From Gammaproteobacteria bacterium (GTDB lineage: Bacteria; Pseudomonadota; Gammaproteobacteria; JAIEPX01), in assembly GCA_019748175.1 (NCBI GenBank), contig JAIEPX010000013.1:1-40473 (forward strand): a stretch of DNA of 40,473 bases. The letters are read 5' to 3'. Position 1 is the stretch's first letter, and the number at the start of each line of letters is the position of its first letter. The notes beneath the pieces are model-generated. The model did not search any database, had not been told where the DNA came from, and was given only the letters and a program-made list of their open reading frames with translations. Shown one piece after another: positions 23,101 to 31,809 of this stretch. The translations under genes and the position numbers were made by a program.

Positions 23101-24350
23101 GAGGTTCGCATTACGCGCATTAACATGCGCACTTTACCACTTCTCATCATGGCAAGTGCTAGTGGGGCATTATCAATGCGCTCTAACAATATCTCAGGAG
23201 TAATTACCTCTAATCCTAGTAGAAATTCATAATCATAGTTTCGATAACATTCTATTCGACGGTTTTCATTGTTGTAAATTCTTGCAGCCTCAGCCCGATC
23301 TTCTTGAAGCATAGCGGGAGTGTAGAATTTCAATGCATGACCATGGGGTTCTCGGTAGCCTCTAGTTTCATGTGATTTTTTTGGCACGTAAAAAATAATA
23401 GGTAATTTGAAACGAGGATTCAATATCATACCGTGGCTCTTTGCATAAACCACAAAGTGATGCAACAATTCTTGCGCAAAATCCTGTGCTAATAACCGAG
23501 CCTCTAAAGTATCTGTACAAATTGTGACGACGGATCGATAAGGATTAAAGCGCAACCTAGCTAAGACTTCATTGGTGCCACCTTTATTTTGTCTAATTCC
23601 TAAATTTTTATTTTTAAAAGAGTTGAATTGAGTAGGAGGGAAAATAAAGCCATTTGAATAATTTTTATAGCTACTACTTGATTTTGCAGTTTCAGTGCAT
23701 GAGAAATCGAATATTCTAGTAACAGTCCCAGAATCGCTGAGGAGCAGACGACTAATTAATATATCATCAATATGGGTCATTAAGCCAAATAGTTTGCTAT
23801 GCCTATCTTTACCAAAACCAAACGCATTACTTAGCGTTTCCTCATCGATGTGAGTACATGACTGATTTTGTGAAAACCCCTCTTTTTCTTTGGTAGTGTA
23901 CGTGGGTTGTTTTTCAAGTCTAGCTGCGATTTTGCCTTCTGGAGTAATCGTGACAGGTTGCCGATTTCTTGGGCGCAAATTTTGATGGCGTCTCGTATTA
24001 TTCTCACCCGGAATGATGCCTAATATAAATGCATGGCTAAAATCAAATTCATCAGTGCGCAGAGTTTTCAGAAAACAATCGCCTAAATACGCTGAAGTGA
24101 GTTTTCCTTTTTCGGCCATTATGCAACGCTGGTAGAAAAAATATTGCTCTTGGGTTAACAGTATTACTTTGTCGCTGATTTGTGGATATTCTGTGTTTAA
24201 AAAAGGAAGCAAGTGGGCAAAAACCTCGAAGAAAACACGCGCATTCTGTTGTTCTTTGAATATTAATTTAGCCAAGTTATCGGCCGAAGAATTTTCAACC
24301 GTGAACGACCCATTAAATGCTGCTAGATTTTCTGCTGTTGGTTCTATCAT
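20199..24350 (-). CDS. Giant ankyrin-type protein with unrecognised N-terminal domain (paralogue A)
   Basis: This 1383-residue protein has no signal peptide. Residues about 92-500 form a domain shared with the protein at 28447-31734: FILGIIPGENN, NLRPRNRQP, FGFGKDRHSKLFGL, NEVLARLRFNPYRSVV and DTLEARLLAQDFAQEL all have close counterparts there. I cannot assign this domain. After it come helical ankyrin-like repeats with motifs such as LATFFLQAGAK and LAKLLLQAGAK. A block of about 180 residues is tandemly duplicated (about 531-708 and 791-977, each with FLQAGAK/LLQAGAK, LALDLAY and LRYCH). The gene is transcribed away from gyrA. Its promoter core is identical to that of the paralogue. Ankyrin proteins of this size in Legionellales are often type IV effectors; here that is inference. 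Confidence 0.72.
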   Translation of the reverse strand: MIEPTAENLAAFNGSFTVENSSADNLAKLIFKEQQNARVFFEVFAHLLPFLNTEYPQISDKVILLTQEQYFFYQRCIMAEKGKLTSAYLGDCFLKTLRTDEFDFSHAFILGIIPGENNTRRHQNLRPRNRQPVTITPEGKIAARLEKQPTYTTKEKEGFSQNQSCTHIDEETLSNAFGFGKDRHSKLFGLMTHIDDILISRLLLSDSGTVTRIFDFSCTETAKSSSSYKNYSNGFIFPPTQFNSFKNKNLGIRQNKGGTNEVLARLRFNPYRSVVTICTDTLEARLLAQDFAQELLHHFVVYAKSHGMILNPRFKLPIIFYVPKKSHETRGYREPHGHALKFYTPAMLQEDRAEAARIYNNENRRIECYRNYDYEFLLGLEVITPEILLERIDNAPLALAMMRSGKVRMLMRVMRTSTQANLRDRVFDSLLAEGMIAQNDPIIAKLIMAESFDIADKIINATNSLKTELKFDGKLLIDHLVSNGNPRHLQYMNLNQMLVHAAKNRSWISIALCIKEFGHLKETSESLDTYGNGYLLFKALEDQQLKLATFFLQAGAKSTWRNQQTDINHQLLSTLYYAVNFDLNELLPDLIEHEKECQNEFYQARLWLALDLAYCRKNNTAIALLEKICSPVSLDPKNIEVSICKLINEALIVGNREIAEFRLIRYCHQYNLLPENNTNILDGLEILQAHLSAIVVTEVAVILTEIIMQPKPRKSCDHDDEFEGFLFLPTENTSFRHAVIEKRYREANLLFKLTMTAEDVRRELHKQVKSEKWSIVEFFTRYPTDTEDTLGYGYALLKALEHQLPKLAKLLLQAGAKATWGNWKTDDDHPLVSPLLHAVNYNYHELLPQLIELEKSNPDDRTQTRLRLALDLAYVRSNRKTINLLEQNNVQAALIDTSNIIKSICAHVLEAFSVGNKQVGELRLLRYCHAYNLMSKENRRVVDGLDIIKNHILDSLKSLSLKEILKTLTLLFEIIMSDLKSELLTSSLNLLDCDYSDDSQQQVRITIYSTIVKYLTSDNVNTVDSIIRRHESTKGFHSCKWRSVTEDEFSKRISPKSQSHTPDPVVKSLYKLGIALSSHAYFQAFEYAVATRDEELSIMLLNGPLVGVAVKERSLITAIEKSNTPYILFLIKNINFTVTIELLLTAVKRDLFLVLLSLLKKNSDTIKVSKNVHNWACYSKWSYTFPQDHLWTLYSIWAYTSLTDDRRRASCNSLARLLGPSMVMHFTLINVLVVLSSKYIEANSRSSWFNLDQVLDKVKSAILNFSSFAKKHNLKYNPKDSNTHKEILALLNDYFARIGTLPEDAIIISAFKKMQETFNTLYNSSFSGSFFKIRPLNQRDYNTEIYNALRDVAQALKNSDTPDEPPFEYNVNDEMLSIVHNKT

Positions 24351-24386
24351 GGCTACTGCCTATTTATTTGCTCGTTACCGCATCAG

Positions 24387-24416
24387 ATTTATATCATAAT
24401 TGAGCAGAAATTACAA
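24387..24416 (-). promoter_or_regulatory. Promoter of giant ankyrin-type gene A
   Basis: On the minus strand TTGTAA (24416-24411), a 17-base spacer, and TATAAA (24393-24388) make a sigma-70-like promoter ending 37 bases before the ATG. The 16 bases CAATTATGATATAAAT (24402-24387) are identical to the promoter of the paralogue at 28401-28416. Confidence 0.6.
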
Positions 24417-24457
24417 CGTATTTCAGGCTATTTAGGGAAGTGCGTGAGGGCCAAAGT

Positions 24458-24554
24458 AAAGGGGGCAGGTCTAACATTGAAACAAACTCAACAGAGGTCA
24501 GATACTCGGTTCCTATGTATGAAAGCTAGTTTCAATGTTAGACCTGCCCCCTTT
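24458..24554. repeat. Palindromic element with perfect 26-bp inverted repeats
   Basis: The left arm, 24458-24483, starts AAAGGGGGCAGGTCTAACAT. The right arm, 24529-24554, is its exact reverse complement, with 45 bases between them. It sits between two divergent genes, so it is not needed as a terminator for either. The GGGGNC-AGGTCT-type core resembles REP-like palindromes mobilised by Y1 (IS200/IS605-like) transposases; no such transposase is in the window, so that link is inference. It is the only feature other than the ankyrin promoter in the 300-base gap 24351-24651. Confidence 0.75.
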
Positions 24555-24651
24555 CTTCTTTCTTAAATCTGACTCCTCCTAGTAATAGCCAATAGATTGG
24601 GAAAGTGTTACAATTCCGCTTTTGTAACTGCAGCTATTGATAGGGTTATTT

Positions 24652-27216
24652 ATGCTTGATCACGCTAAGGAAATTGTGGCCGTCAATATTGAAGACGAGC
24701 TTCAGCAATCGTATTTAGATTACGCCATGAGTGTCATTGTTGGGCGGGCTTTGCCGGACGTGCGCGATGGTCTGAAACCTGTGCATAGGCGCGTTTTGTT
24801 CGCGATGAGTGAGCTCAAGAACGATTTTAATAAACCCTACAAGAAATCTGCGCGTATCGTCGGTGATGTGATCGGTAAATACCATCCGCACGGTGATACG
24901 GCCGTTTACGACACGATCGTTCGAATGGCACAGCCGTTTTCATTGCGCTATATGCTCGTTGATGGGCAAGGAAACTTCGGTTCTGTGGATGGCGATGCGC
25001 CTGCAGCGATGCGATATACCGAAATCCGCATGTCAAAAATTGCGCATTCTTTATTGGCCGATCTAGAAAAAGAAACTGTCGATTTTGTTCCCAATTATGA
25101 TGGCTCAGAACACATGCCTTCTGTGTTGCCCACGCAAGTGCCCAATCTTTTAGTGAACGGCTCATCGGGTATCGCGGTCGGGATGGCGACAAATATTCCT
25201 CCTCATAATTTGAATGAAGTAATCGATGGGTGCATAGCAATTATTGATAATCCGAATTGCGAGCTTTCCGATTTGATGCAACTCATACCGGGCCCTGATT
25301 TTCCGACCTTTGGAATTATTAATGGTCGTGCAGGTATTGTTGAAGCCTATAAAACAGGCCGCGGCCGTGTATTGATTCGAGGCAAAACCAATTTTGAAGA
25401 TGTAGGTGAGAAACAAGCGATCATCATTACAGAATTACCGTATCAAGTGAATAAAGCACGCCTGATTGAAAAAGTTGCCGAATTGGTGAAAGAAAAACGC
25501 CTAGAAGGCATCACCGCATTGCGCGATGAATCCGATAAAGATGGTATGCGTATTTATATTGAATTACGACGCGGTGAAAATGCCGAAGTCGTATTAAATA
25601 ATCTGTATAGTCAAACTCAACTGCAAGTAGTGTTTGGCATTAATATGGTGGCGTTGGATCAAGGTCGTCCCCGTTGCATGGGATTAAAGCATCTTCTGGA
25701 AGCTTTTATTCGCCATCGACGTGAAGTCGTGACACGTCGAACCATTTTTGATTTGCGAAAAGCGCGAGAACGTGCTCATGTTTTAGAAGGTTTGGGCATT
25801 GCTCTGGCAAATATTGATGAAGTCATTGCCATGATTAAATCCTCAAAAACCCCACTAGAAGCAAAAGAGCGTTTAGTGGCTTCTGTATGGCGGCCAGGAG
25901 CAGTCTTAGACATGCTTGAACGTGCAGGTAGCGATGCTTCTAGACCTGAAGATTTGCCAGAAGAATATGGGCTAAAACCCGAAGGCTATCATTTATCGCC
26001 CGATCAAGCTCAAGCCATTTTGGACTTAAGACTCCATCGTTTAACGGGCCTCGAAAAAGATAAAATTCTCAATGAATACAAGCAGTTACTTGATCTTATC
26101 AAAGATTTGCTGGAAATATTGTCAGATGCCGATCGGTTGATGCAAGTGATTAGAGATGAGCTATTAGAAATTAAAGGCCAATTCGGTGACGAACGCCGCA
26201 CAGTCATTATTGATAATGAAGAAGAACTGTCGATGGAAGATTTGATTCCTAATGACACCCTAGTTGTCACAATTTCGAGTGAAGGGTATGCCAAAACTCA
26301 GCCACTTGAAATGTATCAAGCTCAACATCGCGGTGGTAAAGGCAAATCCTCAACGTCAATGAAAGAAGAAGATTACATCGAGCATTTATTGGTTGCGAAT
26401 GCGCATGACACGCTGCTGTGTTTCTCCAATAAAGGTAAATTATTTTGGTTAAAAGCCTACAAGATCCCGCAGGCTAGTCGTGCCGCCAAAGGTCGTCCGC
26501 TGGTTAATTTACTGCCCTTGGGTGAAGGCGAGTGTATCAGTGCTATCTTGCCAATTAGCGAATTCGATGAAGGGCATTTTGTGTTTATGGCGACGGCTAA
26601 AGGTACCGTGAAAAAAGTATCGTTGTCACAATTTTCACGGCCTCGTAATAGTGGATTGATTGCGCTGGATATTCGTGAGGGCGATGATTTAGTCGGTGTG
26701 ATCATTACCGATGGCAAACAAGACATTATGTTGGTCGCTAACACCGGAAAAGTAATTCGATTTGAAGAATCTTTAGTTCGTCCGATGGGTCGAACCGCGG
26801 CAGGTGTGCGAGGTATTAGACTCAAAGAAGGTCAACGGCTTATTTCGTTGTTGGCTGCTAAAGATAATGAAGCCATTCTATTGGCGACTGCCAATGGCTA
26901 CGGAAAACGCACTGAAATGAGTGAATTCCGTCGGATTGGACGTGGTGGACAGGGTGTGATTGGTATTATTGTGAATGAACGCAACGGTGAAGTGGTTGGT
27001 GCGGAGGCTGTTACGGATCAGCATGAGATTCTACTCATTACCGATCAGGGCACTATCGTGCGAACGCGCGTCGAAGAAATTTCATTGGTGGGTCGTAATA
27101 CCCAAGGTGTTCGACTAATCAATGTGAGCGAAGGCGAGCAGTTGGTTGGGATGCGCCGTGTGGAAGAAGTCATTGATGTTGCTCCAGCTCAGGTTGAGGG
27201 ACAACCAGAGGCTTGA
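24652..27216 (+). CDS. gyrA: DNA gyrase subunit A
   Basis: GyrA is the DNA-cleaving subunit of gyrase, which introduces negative supercoils as an A2B2 complex. The 854-residue product has the DNA-cleavage domain ([21 protein letters not shown], catalytic Y122 in RYTEIRM), and a C-terminal beta-pinwheel with a GyrA box QHRGGKG near residue 558. The quinolone region reads HGDTAVYD: Thr at position 83 (Ser in E. coli) and Asp at 87. The frame is open from a TTG at 24637, but the ATG at 24652 with AGGG upstream matches the family start. serC follows after 18 bases. The conserved gyrA-serC pair is flanked on both sides by paralogous giant genes. Confidence 0.97.
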   Translation: MLDHAKEIVAVNIEDELQQSYLDYAMSVIVGRALPDVRDGLKPVHRRVLFAMSELKNDFNKPYKKSARIVGDVIGKYHPHGDTAVYDTIVRMAQPFSLRYMLVDGQGNFGSVDGDAPAAMRYTEIRMSKIAHSLLADLEKETVDFVPNYDGSEHMPSVLPTQVPNLLVNGSSGIAVGMATNIPPHNLNEVIDGCIAIIDNPNCELSDLMQLIPGPDFPTFGIINGRAGIVEAYKTGRGRVLIRGKTNFEDVGEKQAIIITELPYQVNKARLIEKVAELVKEKRLEGITALRDESDKDGMRIYIELRRGENAEVVLNNLYSQTQLQVVFGINMVALDQGRPRCMGLKHLLEAFIRHRREVVTRRTIFDLRKARERAHVLEGLGIALANIDEVIAMIKSSKTPLEAKERLVASVWRPGAVLDMLERAGSDASRPEDLPEEYGLKPEGYHLSPDQAQAILDLRLHRLTGLEKDKILNEYKQLLDLIKDLLEILSDADRLMQVIRDELLEIKGQFGDERRTVIIDNEEELSMEDLIPNDTLVVTISSEGYAKTQPLEMYQAQHRGGKGKSSTSMKEEDYIEHLLVANAHDTLLCFSNKGKLFWLKAYKIPQASRAAKGRPLVNLLPLGEGECISAILPISEFDEGHFVFMATAKGTVKKVSLSQFSRPRNSGLIALDIREGDDLVGVIITDGKQDIMLVANTGKVIRFEESLVRPMGRTAAGVRGIRLKEGQRLISLLAAKDNEAILLATANGYGKRTEMSEFRRIGRGGQGVIGIIVNERNGEVVGAEAVTDQHEILLITDQGTIVRTRVEEISLVGRNTQGVRLINVSEGEQLVGMRRVEEVIDVAPAQVEGQPEA

Positions 27217-27234
27217 GAAAGAAGGGGTCAAATC

Positions 27235-28311
27235 ATGCGAGGCTATAATTTTAGCGCTGGTCCAGCGATGCTCCCTCTTGAGGTATTAAATCATGTTAAA
27301 GAAGAGCTTCTTGAGTGGCATGGTGTTGGCGCTTCAGTGATGGAAATTAGTCATCGCGGTGAAGCATTTCAAAAGATGGCTGCAGAGTCCGAACGCGATT
27401 TTAGAGATTTATTATCCATTCCCGATGATTACCATGTGCTCTTTGTTCAAGGTGGTGGGCGAGGGCAGTTTTCCATGGTGCCTTTGAATTTATTACGAGG
27501 TAAGACCACGGCAGATTATGTGTATACGGGTGTTTGGTCAGTCATGGCCGCTAAAGAAGCTTCAAAATATTGTCATGTTAATCAATGTGCTAGCTCTGAA
27601 AATTCAGGTTTTACAACAATACCAAATCAATCTGGCTGGACACTGAATTCTGAAGCAGCGTATGTTCATATCGTTGATAACGAAACCGTTAACGGAGTCG
27701 AATACCCAGCTATTCCCGAAACCGGAGACATACCTTTAGTGTCAGATATGTCATCGAATATTTTGTCAAAACCCATTGATATTAGTCGTTACGGATTAAT
27801 TTATGCCGGAGTCCAAAAAAACATCGGTCCTGCAGCTCTTGCTGTCGTTGTTGTGCGCAAAGATCTTGTCGGGCAAGCATTACCAATTACTCCATGCCTC
27901 TATGATTATCAAAATCATGTAGACCAAAAATCACTCTATAATACACCGCCGACATTCTCCTGGTACGTCTGTAGTTTAGTGTTTAGGTGGCTCAAAAAGC
28001 AGGGTGGGATCGCAGCAATGGGCGAAATCAATGCTCGAAAAGCCGCTAAATTGTACGACTACATCGACCACAGTGATTTTTATTACAACAATGTCGATAA
28101 GCCTTATCGATCTCGCATGAATGTCGTTTTCCGTATCCGTGATGAATCTTTATATCCTGACTTTTTATCCCAGGCTACAGCAAAAGGATTGCTTTTTCTC
28201 AAAGGCCATAAGCTAGTAGGTGGGCTGCGAGCCAGTATCTACAATGCTATGCCTGAAGCGGGAGTAGATGCATTGTTGAATTTTATGGAAGACTTTAAAA
28301 AGAAGCGGTAG
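27235..28311 (+). CDS. serC: Phosphoserine aminotransferase
   Basis: SerC is a PLP enzyme that makes 3-phosphoserine (serine biosynthesis) and 4-phosphohydroxythreonine (PLP biosynthesis) in the cytoplasm. The 358-residue protein starts with FSAGPAMLPLEVL. It has the VQGGGRGQFSMVPLNLL phosphate-binding region, SDMSSNILSKPID, and the PLP lysine K195 in YAGVQKNIGP. AAGG lies upstream of the ATG, inside a GGGGTCAAATC motif that resembles the GGGGTC repeats elsewhere in the window. It is probably co-transcribed with gyrA. The genes that often follow it in gammaproteobacteria (pheA, hisC, aroA) are absent; a giant ankyrin-type gene is there instead. Confidence 0.96.
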   Translation: MRGYNFSAGPAMLPLEVLNHVKEELLEWHGVGASVMEISHRGEAFQKMAAESERDFRDLLSIPDDYHVLFVQGGGRGQFSMVPLNLLRGKTTADYVYTGVWSVMAAKEASKYCHVNQCASSENSGFTTIPNQSGWTLNSEAAYVHIVDNETVNGVEYPAIPETGDIPLVSDMSSNILSKPIDISRYGLIYAGVQKNIGPAALAVVVVRKDLVGQALPITPCLYDYQNHVDQKSLYNTPPTFSWYVCSLVFRWLKKQGGIAAMGEINARKAAKLYDYIDHSDFYYNNVDKPYRSRMNVVFRIRDESLYPDFLSQATAKGLLFLKGHKLVGGLRASIYNAMPEAGVDALLNFMEDFKKKR

Positions 28312-28386
28312 GTTAGGCTGGAGATTCAGCGCTCTTCTTGTTTTAGCCATGTTTGTTTATGTAATATTCAAGTTGTTGTTTTTAAA

Positions 28387-28416
28387 TTGATAAATCTTAC
28401 CAATTATGATATAAAT
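28387..28416 (+). promoter_or_regulatory. Promoter of giant ankyrin-type gene B
   Basis: TTGATA (28387-28392), 17-base spacer, TATAAA (28410-28415), ending 31 bases before the ATG. CAATTATGATATAAAT at 28401-28416 is identical to the promoter core of paralogue A, although the flanking bases differ. Confidence 0.6.
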
Positions 28417-28446
28417 GGTATAATTAACTAATCAATATTAAAGTGT

Positions 28447-31400
28447 ATGTCAGATAATATTTTTCAGATACTTGATGAAACTGTAGAATTATTTGAGCTG
28501 AACCCAGTCGCTATCGCGGCACCTAAACACAAAGTTTTAACTGAAATATTGAGTCTTTATTCTGGATCGATCGTCGATTCTCGACTTAAACTCAAAGTTT
28601 TGATTGAGATAGTGATTCGTTACTGTGGAAAATCCGTACTTATTGATGGTGTTGAAGTTTTTTTATCTTGGAGCCATGTACAATCTTACCTTGAAAAATA
28701 TACTCCTTTAAACGAGCATCTTTATTCCCATATTGTTGCGGTTTTTGCCGAAAAGTATAAACGCTCTTTTAATGGCGAAAATACAACCTGGAAACTCGAT
28801 TTTGCAGAAGACACTCAAAGTGCATTATCATTCAAATTATTTCTTCAGCACATTCTCCCACATGAAAAAGAGGATCTATTAAAAGAGTCTGATGGTGTTT
28901 TATATTTACCTGAAGATCTCACATTTTTCTATAGTCGTTACTTCACAGACGAAGAAGGCAAGCTATTTCCACACTATTTACACGATACACTGTTGAAAAC
29001 TTTGCGTGCTGATAAATTTGATTTTAGTACTCAATTTATTTTGGGTATTATTCCTGGTGAAAATAACCAAAGACGCTTGACAAATTTACGTCCTAAAAAT
29101 CGGAAACCTTATATTGTGACTCCTGATGGGAAGGCAATGTTGCGACTTGATAAAAAGCCAATGCTGACCCCTGAACAAAAACAAGGATACACCCAAGCTC
29201 AGTCTTGCACATTGATTGGTGATATACAAAGTCCACCGTTTGGTTTTAGAAAAGACCGTAATGATACGCTGTATGGATTGATCACTGACATTCAAGATGC
29301 ACATATTCAGCGTTTGCTTATGGATGATGGTGGGACAGTGGGGCGAAAATTCGAATATGAAGACCTTGAAGCGGCTCAAATGAAACTGAGAATTTATTAT
29401 TCTCATGATAGGCTATTTTTTTCACCTAAAGAAATTCGAACCTTTAAAAACAATAACACTCTTAGGGATAAGTGGAAGAATGTTACCAATGAACTATTGG
29501 CTCGTTTGCGTTTTAATCCTTACCGAAGTGTAGTGTGTATTTGTGCAGATAGTTTAGAAGCTCGATTGTTAGCCTATGATTTCGCTGAGGAGCTATGGGA
29601 GCATTATTGTGCTTATGCGAAAAAACAAGGTGTAGTGATCAATAATAATTACAGAATACCCGTTGTTTTTTATTTCCCTAAACAGTTTGATCCTGAGAAG
29701 AGACATCTAAGATTTTATACTGAAGCGATGTATCGAGAAGATCAAAAAGAAGCTTATGAAATGTATCAATATCATACTGGTGATAGGAGGCAAGCACTTT
29801 ATGTCTTCAGGTGCTATGAATTTTTGCTTGGTTTAAAAGAAATTACGCTCGATATCTTAAAAGAAGACGTTGAAAAAGTGCCATTGGCTCTACACATGAT
29901 TAAGAATGGATATATTCGTCATCTAATGCGTCTGCTACGTCCACCACGCTGTTCACCCAGCTTAAAAATAGACATTATCGAATATTTACTATCTCAAAAA
30001 TTAATTAAGAAAAATGATCCAGTGATCGGCGAATTTATTCTGGTAGAAGAATTCGAATTAGCTGATCACCTCATTCGTGAAACGGGTTCCGAGAAAAAAG
30101 ACTTGCAAAAAGAAGATGGTTTGTTAGTCAGCAAGATTATTGAAAAAGGTAATGCTCGCCAAATACATTATTTTGGCGAAGATTTTATGTTAAGAATCGC
30201 AGCTAACTTCCTTTGTTGTTCTAGTATAAAGCTTTATTTGAAAGAATTCAGAGTAGAGAATCAAGACACCTTAGATAACTTGTTGTTCGCAGCTGCTAGA
30301 AGTGGGGAACATACACTTGCTCGAAATCTGCTTCAGATGGGGGCAAAACCAAGAAGTGGTCGTCTCAGTCCGATAAGGGTTGCCAGTGAGTTTCAAGATT
30401 GGGAAATGGCCAAGTTGCTGGCTCTAGACTCAAGAGAAAAAGGCGATGAGGCCGAATTCGGTATTGTAGTATTGAACGCCTTAAAATTTAACAATTTAGT
30501 AATAACAATGATGTTCTTAGGCTATGCTGCAAACCCTTCGTGGCGCCACTATTATTCTTCAAGCTATACAACAGAATCGACTGTTTTCTACGCTATTTTA
30601 CATGGTCATAATTCTTTTGAATTTTTAATTCAATTGATAAATTATGAGCTTCAGTTTCGCGATGAGAATACACTTAAGCGAATCTGTTTTGAGATTGTAG
30701 CAACCTATGAAGTCGATGATTCGATATCAAGGGAATTTCTACTAAAGCAATATAAATCACGGATGAATATATCTTTTGAATCAGATGAATGGGGAAAATT
30801 ATTTAAAGAAAGCCTGCAAACTCGATTCGAAGAAGTTGTTAATTTTCGTAAGTCCCCAAGTTTTAATAGACTGTACAAGCTAAACCCGAAAATTTCGGCA
30901 GAAACGGCTAAAAAGATGATTGAATCACTTCTCGTGGCCAAAGATAAATTAATTTTAGATTCAATGATGAGTAATCCGGAGTGCTCTGATGGGACTAGAG
31001 GACATATTATTCAAGAGATGATGCGTGGTGATGAGTTTTCTGAGAAGGAGATATTGGAATATATAACAAAGCATAATATTACTGTAAGATCTGAACATAT
31101 TAGGCGAGCTTCACGCCACCATACTGAAAAATTTGTTTCATTCATGTTGGAGAATTATCGACCTAAGGAAATAATGCCTCAAGATGAGTATTGGGACCTG
31201 TACCAAGCCTTCCAATATTATCAATCATCAAAGTCAAAATTATTAATTAATTTTCTCCGTGCTTTGGGTACATGGATAATTAGAGATTTTGTTCTACTTT
31301 CAGTTGTCAGCTTCTTTCATAAATCCTACATTTGGCCTAGATCAGATTGGAAAACATTGCTAGAATATCAAAACACGTTTGATCATTTTGAATATGTTCA

Positions 31401-31734
31401 GCCGATGCCAATTTCTCTTTCAAAAGAATATCATCCTGAAATTATGGCTGAATTATGTGAGTATTTTTCTCACCGACCAATTCCCTGTAAAGAAGTAGGG
31501 GAAAGAACTTTTAAGAAAATTTTTGATTTGTTTGAGAAGACGGTTAAGCCAACTCCTCGATTTCAATTTCGAGACGAAAAATCACATAATACTACATTTA
31601 ATCGTGAGGCATATGATTTTATGGTGGTTTGGAAAAAGCGTATTTTCCAATATGAGAAAGAATGCCAAGAAAAAATAGTCGATAGTTCACTGATCGATTC
31701 TAGGCCTAATCCAGAATTTCCGGTATTGTTCTAA
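28447..31734 (+). CDS. Giant ankyrin-type protein with unrecognised N-terminal domain (paralogue B)
   Basis: This 1095-residue protein has no signal peptide. The ~400-residue domain shared with the protein at 20199-24350 lies at about 180-580: FILGIIPGENN, NLRPKNRKP, FGFRKDRNDTLYGL, NELLARLRFNPYRSVV and DSLEARLLAYDFAEEL. An extra ~100-residue N-terminal segment is not found in paralogue A. The C-terminal half is helical with at least one ankyrin-like unit (LLFAAARSGEHTLARNLLQM). The ATG has no strong ribosome-binding site. The gene occupies the place between serC and cmk where aroA is common in gammaproteobacteria, which points to insertion or rearrangement. Function unknown; a secreted effector is a reasonable guess. 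Confidence 0.72.
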   Translation: MSDNIFQILDETVELFELNPVAIAAPKHKVLTEILSLYSGSIVDSRLKLKVLIEIVIRYCGKSVLIDGVEVFLSWSHVQSYLEKYTPLNEHLYSHIVAVFAEKYKRSFNGENTTWKLDFAEDTQSALSFKLFLQHILPHEKEDLLKESDGVLYLPEDLTFFYSRYFTDEEGKLFPHYLHDTLLKTLRADKFDFSTQFILGIIPGENNQRRLTNLRPKNRKPYIVTPDGKAMLRLDKKPMLTPEQKQGYTQAQSCTLIGDIQSPPFGFRKDRNDTLYGLITDIQDAHIQRLLMDDGGTVGRKFEYEDLEAAQMKLRIYYSHDRLFFSPKEIRTFKNNNTLRDKWKNVTNELLARLRFNPYRSVVCICADSLEARLLAYDFAEELWEHYCAYAKKQGVVINNNYRIPVVFYFPKQFDPEKRHLRFYTEAMYREDQKEAYEMYQYHTGDRRQALYVFRCYEFLLGLKEITLDILKEDVEKVPLALHMIKNGYIRHLMRLLRPPRCSPSLKIDIIEYLLSQKLIKKNDPVIGEFILVEEFELADHLIRETGSEKKDLQKEDGLLVSKIIEKGNARQIHYFGEDFMLRIAANFLCCSSIKLYLKEFRVENQDTLDNLLFAAARSGEHTLARNLLQMGAKPRSGRLSPIRVASEFQDWEMAKLLALDSREKGDEAEFGIVVLNALKFNNLVITMMFLGYAANPSWRHYYSSSYTTESTVFYAILHGHNSFEFLIQLINYELQFRDENTLKRICFEIVATYEVDDSISREFLLKQYKSRMNISFESDEWGKLFKESLQTRFEEVVNFRKSPSFNRLYKLNPKISAETAKKMIESLLVAKDKLILDSMMSNPECSDGTRGHIIQEMMRGDEFSEKEILEYITKHNITVRSEHIRRASRHHTEKFVSFMLENYRPKEIMPQDEYWDLYQAFQYYQSSKSKLLINFLRALGTWIIRDFVLLSVVSFFHKSYIWPRSDWKTLLEYQNTFDHFEYVQPMPISLSKEYHPEIMAELCEYFSHRPIPCKEVGERTFKKIFDLFEKTVKPTPRFQFRDEKSHNTTFNREAYDFMVVWKKRIFQYEKECQEKIVDSSLIDSRPNPEFPVLF

Positions 31735-31809
31735 AATAGTCTATTTGATTGCGTACCCTCAATAAGATAAACTCGAGCCAATGTAATATGAGTGATAAGG
31801 CCAATGAAT

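Noticed and set aside
24827..25240. 137-codon minus-strand ORF inside gyrA
   Set aside because: It is antisense to the highly conserved GyrA cleavage domain, with no recognisable protein features.
26457..26825. 122-codon minus-strand ORF inside gyrA
   Set aside because: It is a shadow of the GyrA C-terminal domain frame, without start signals.
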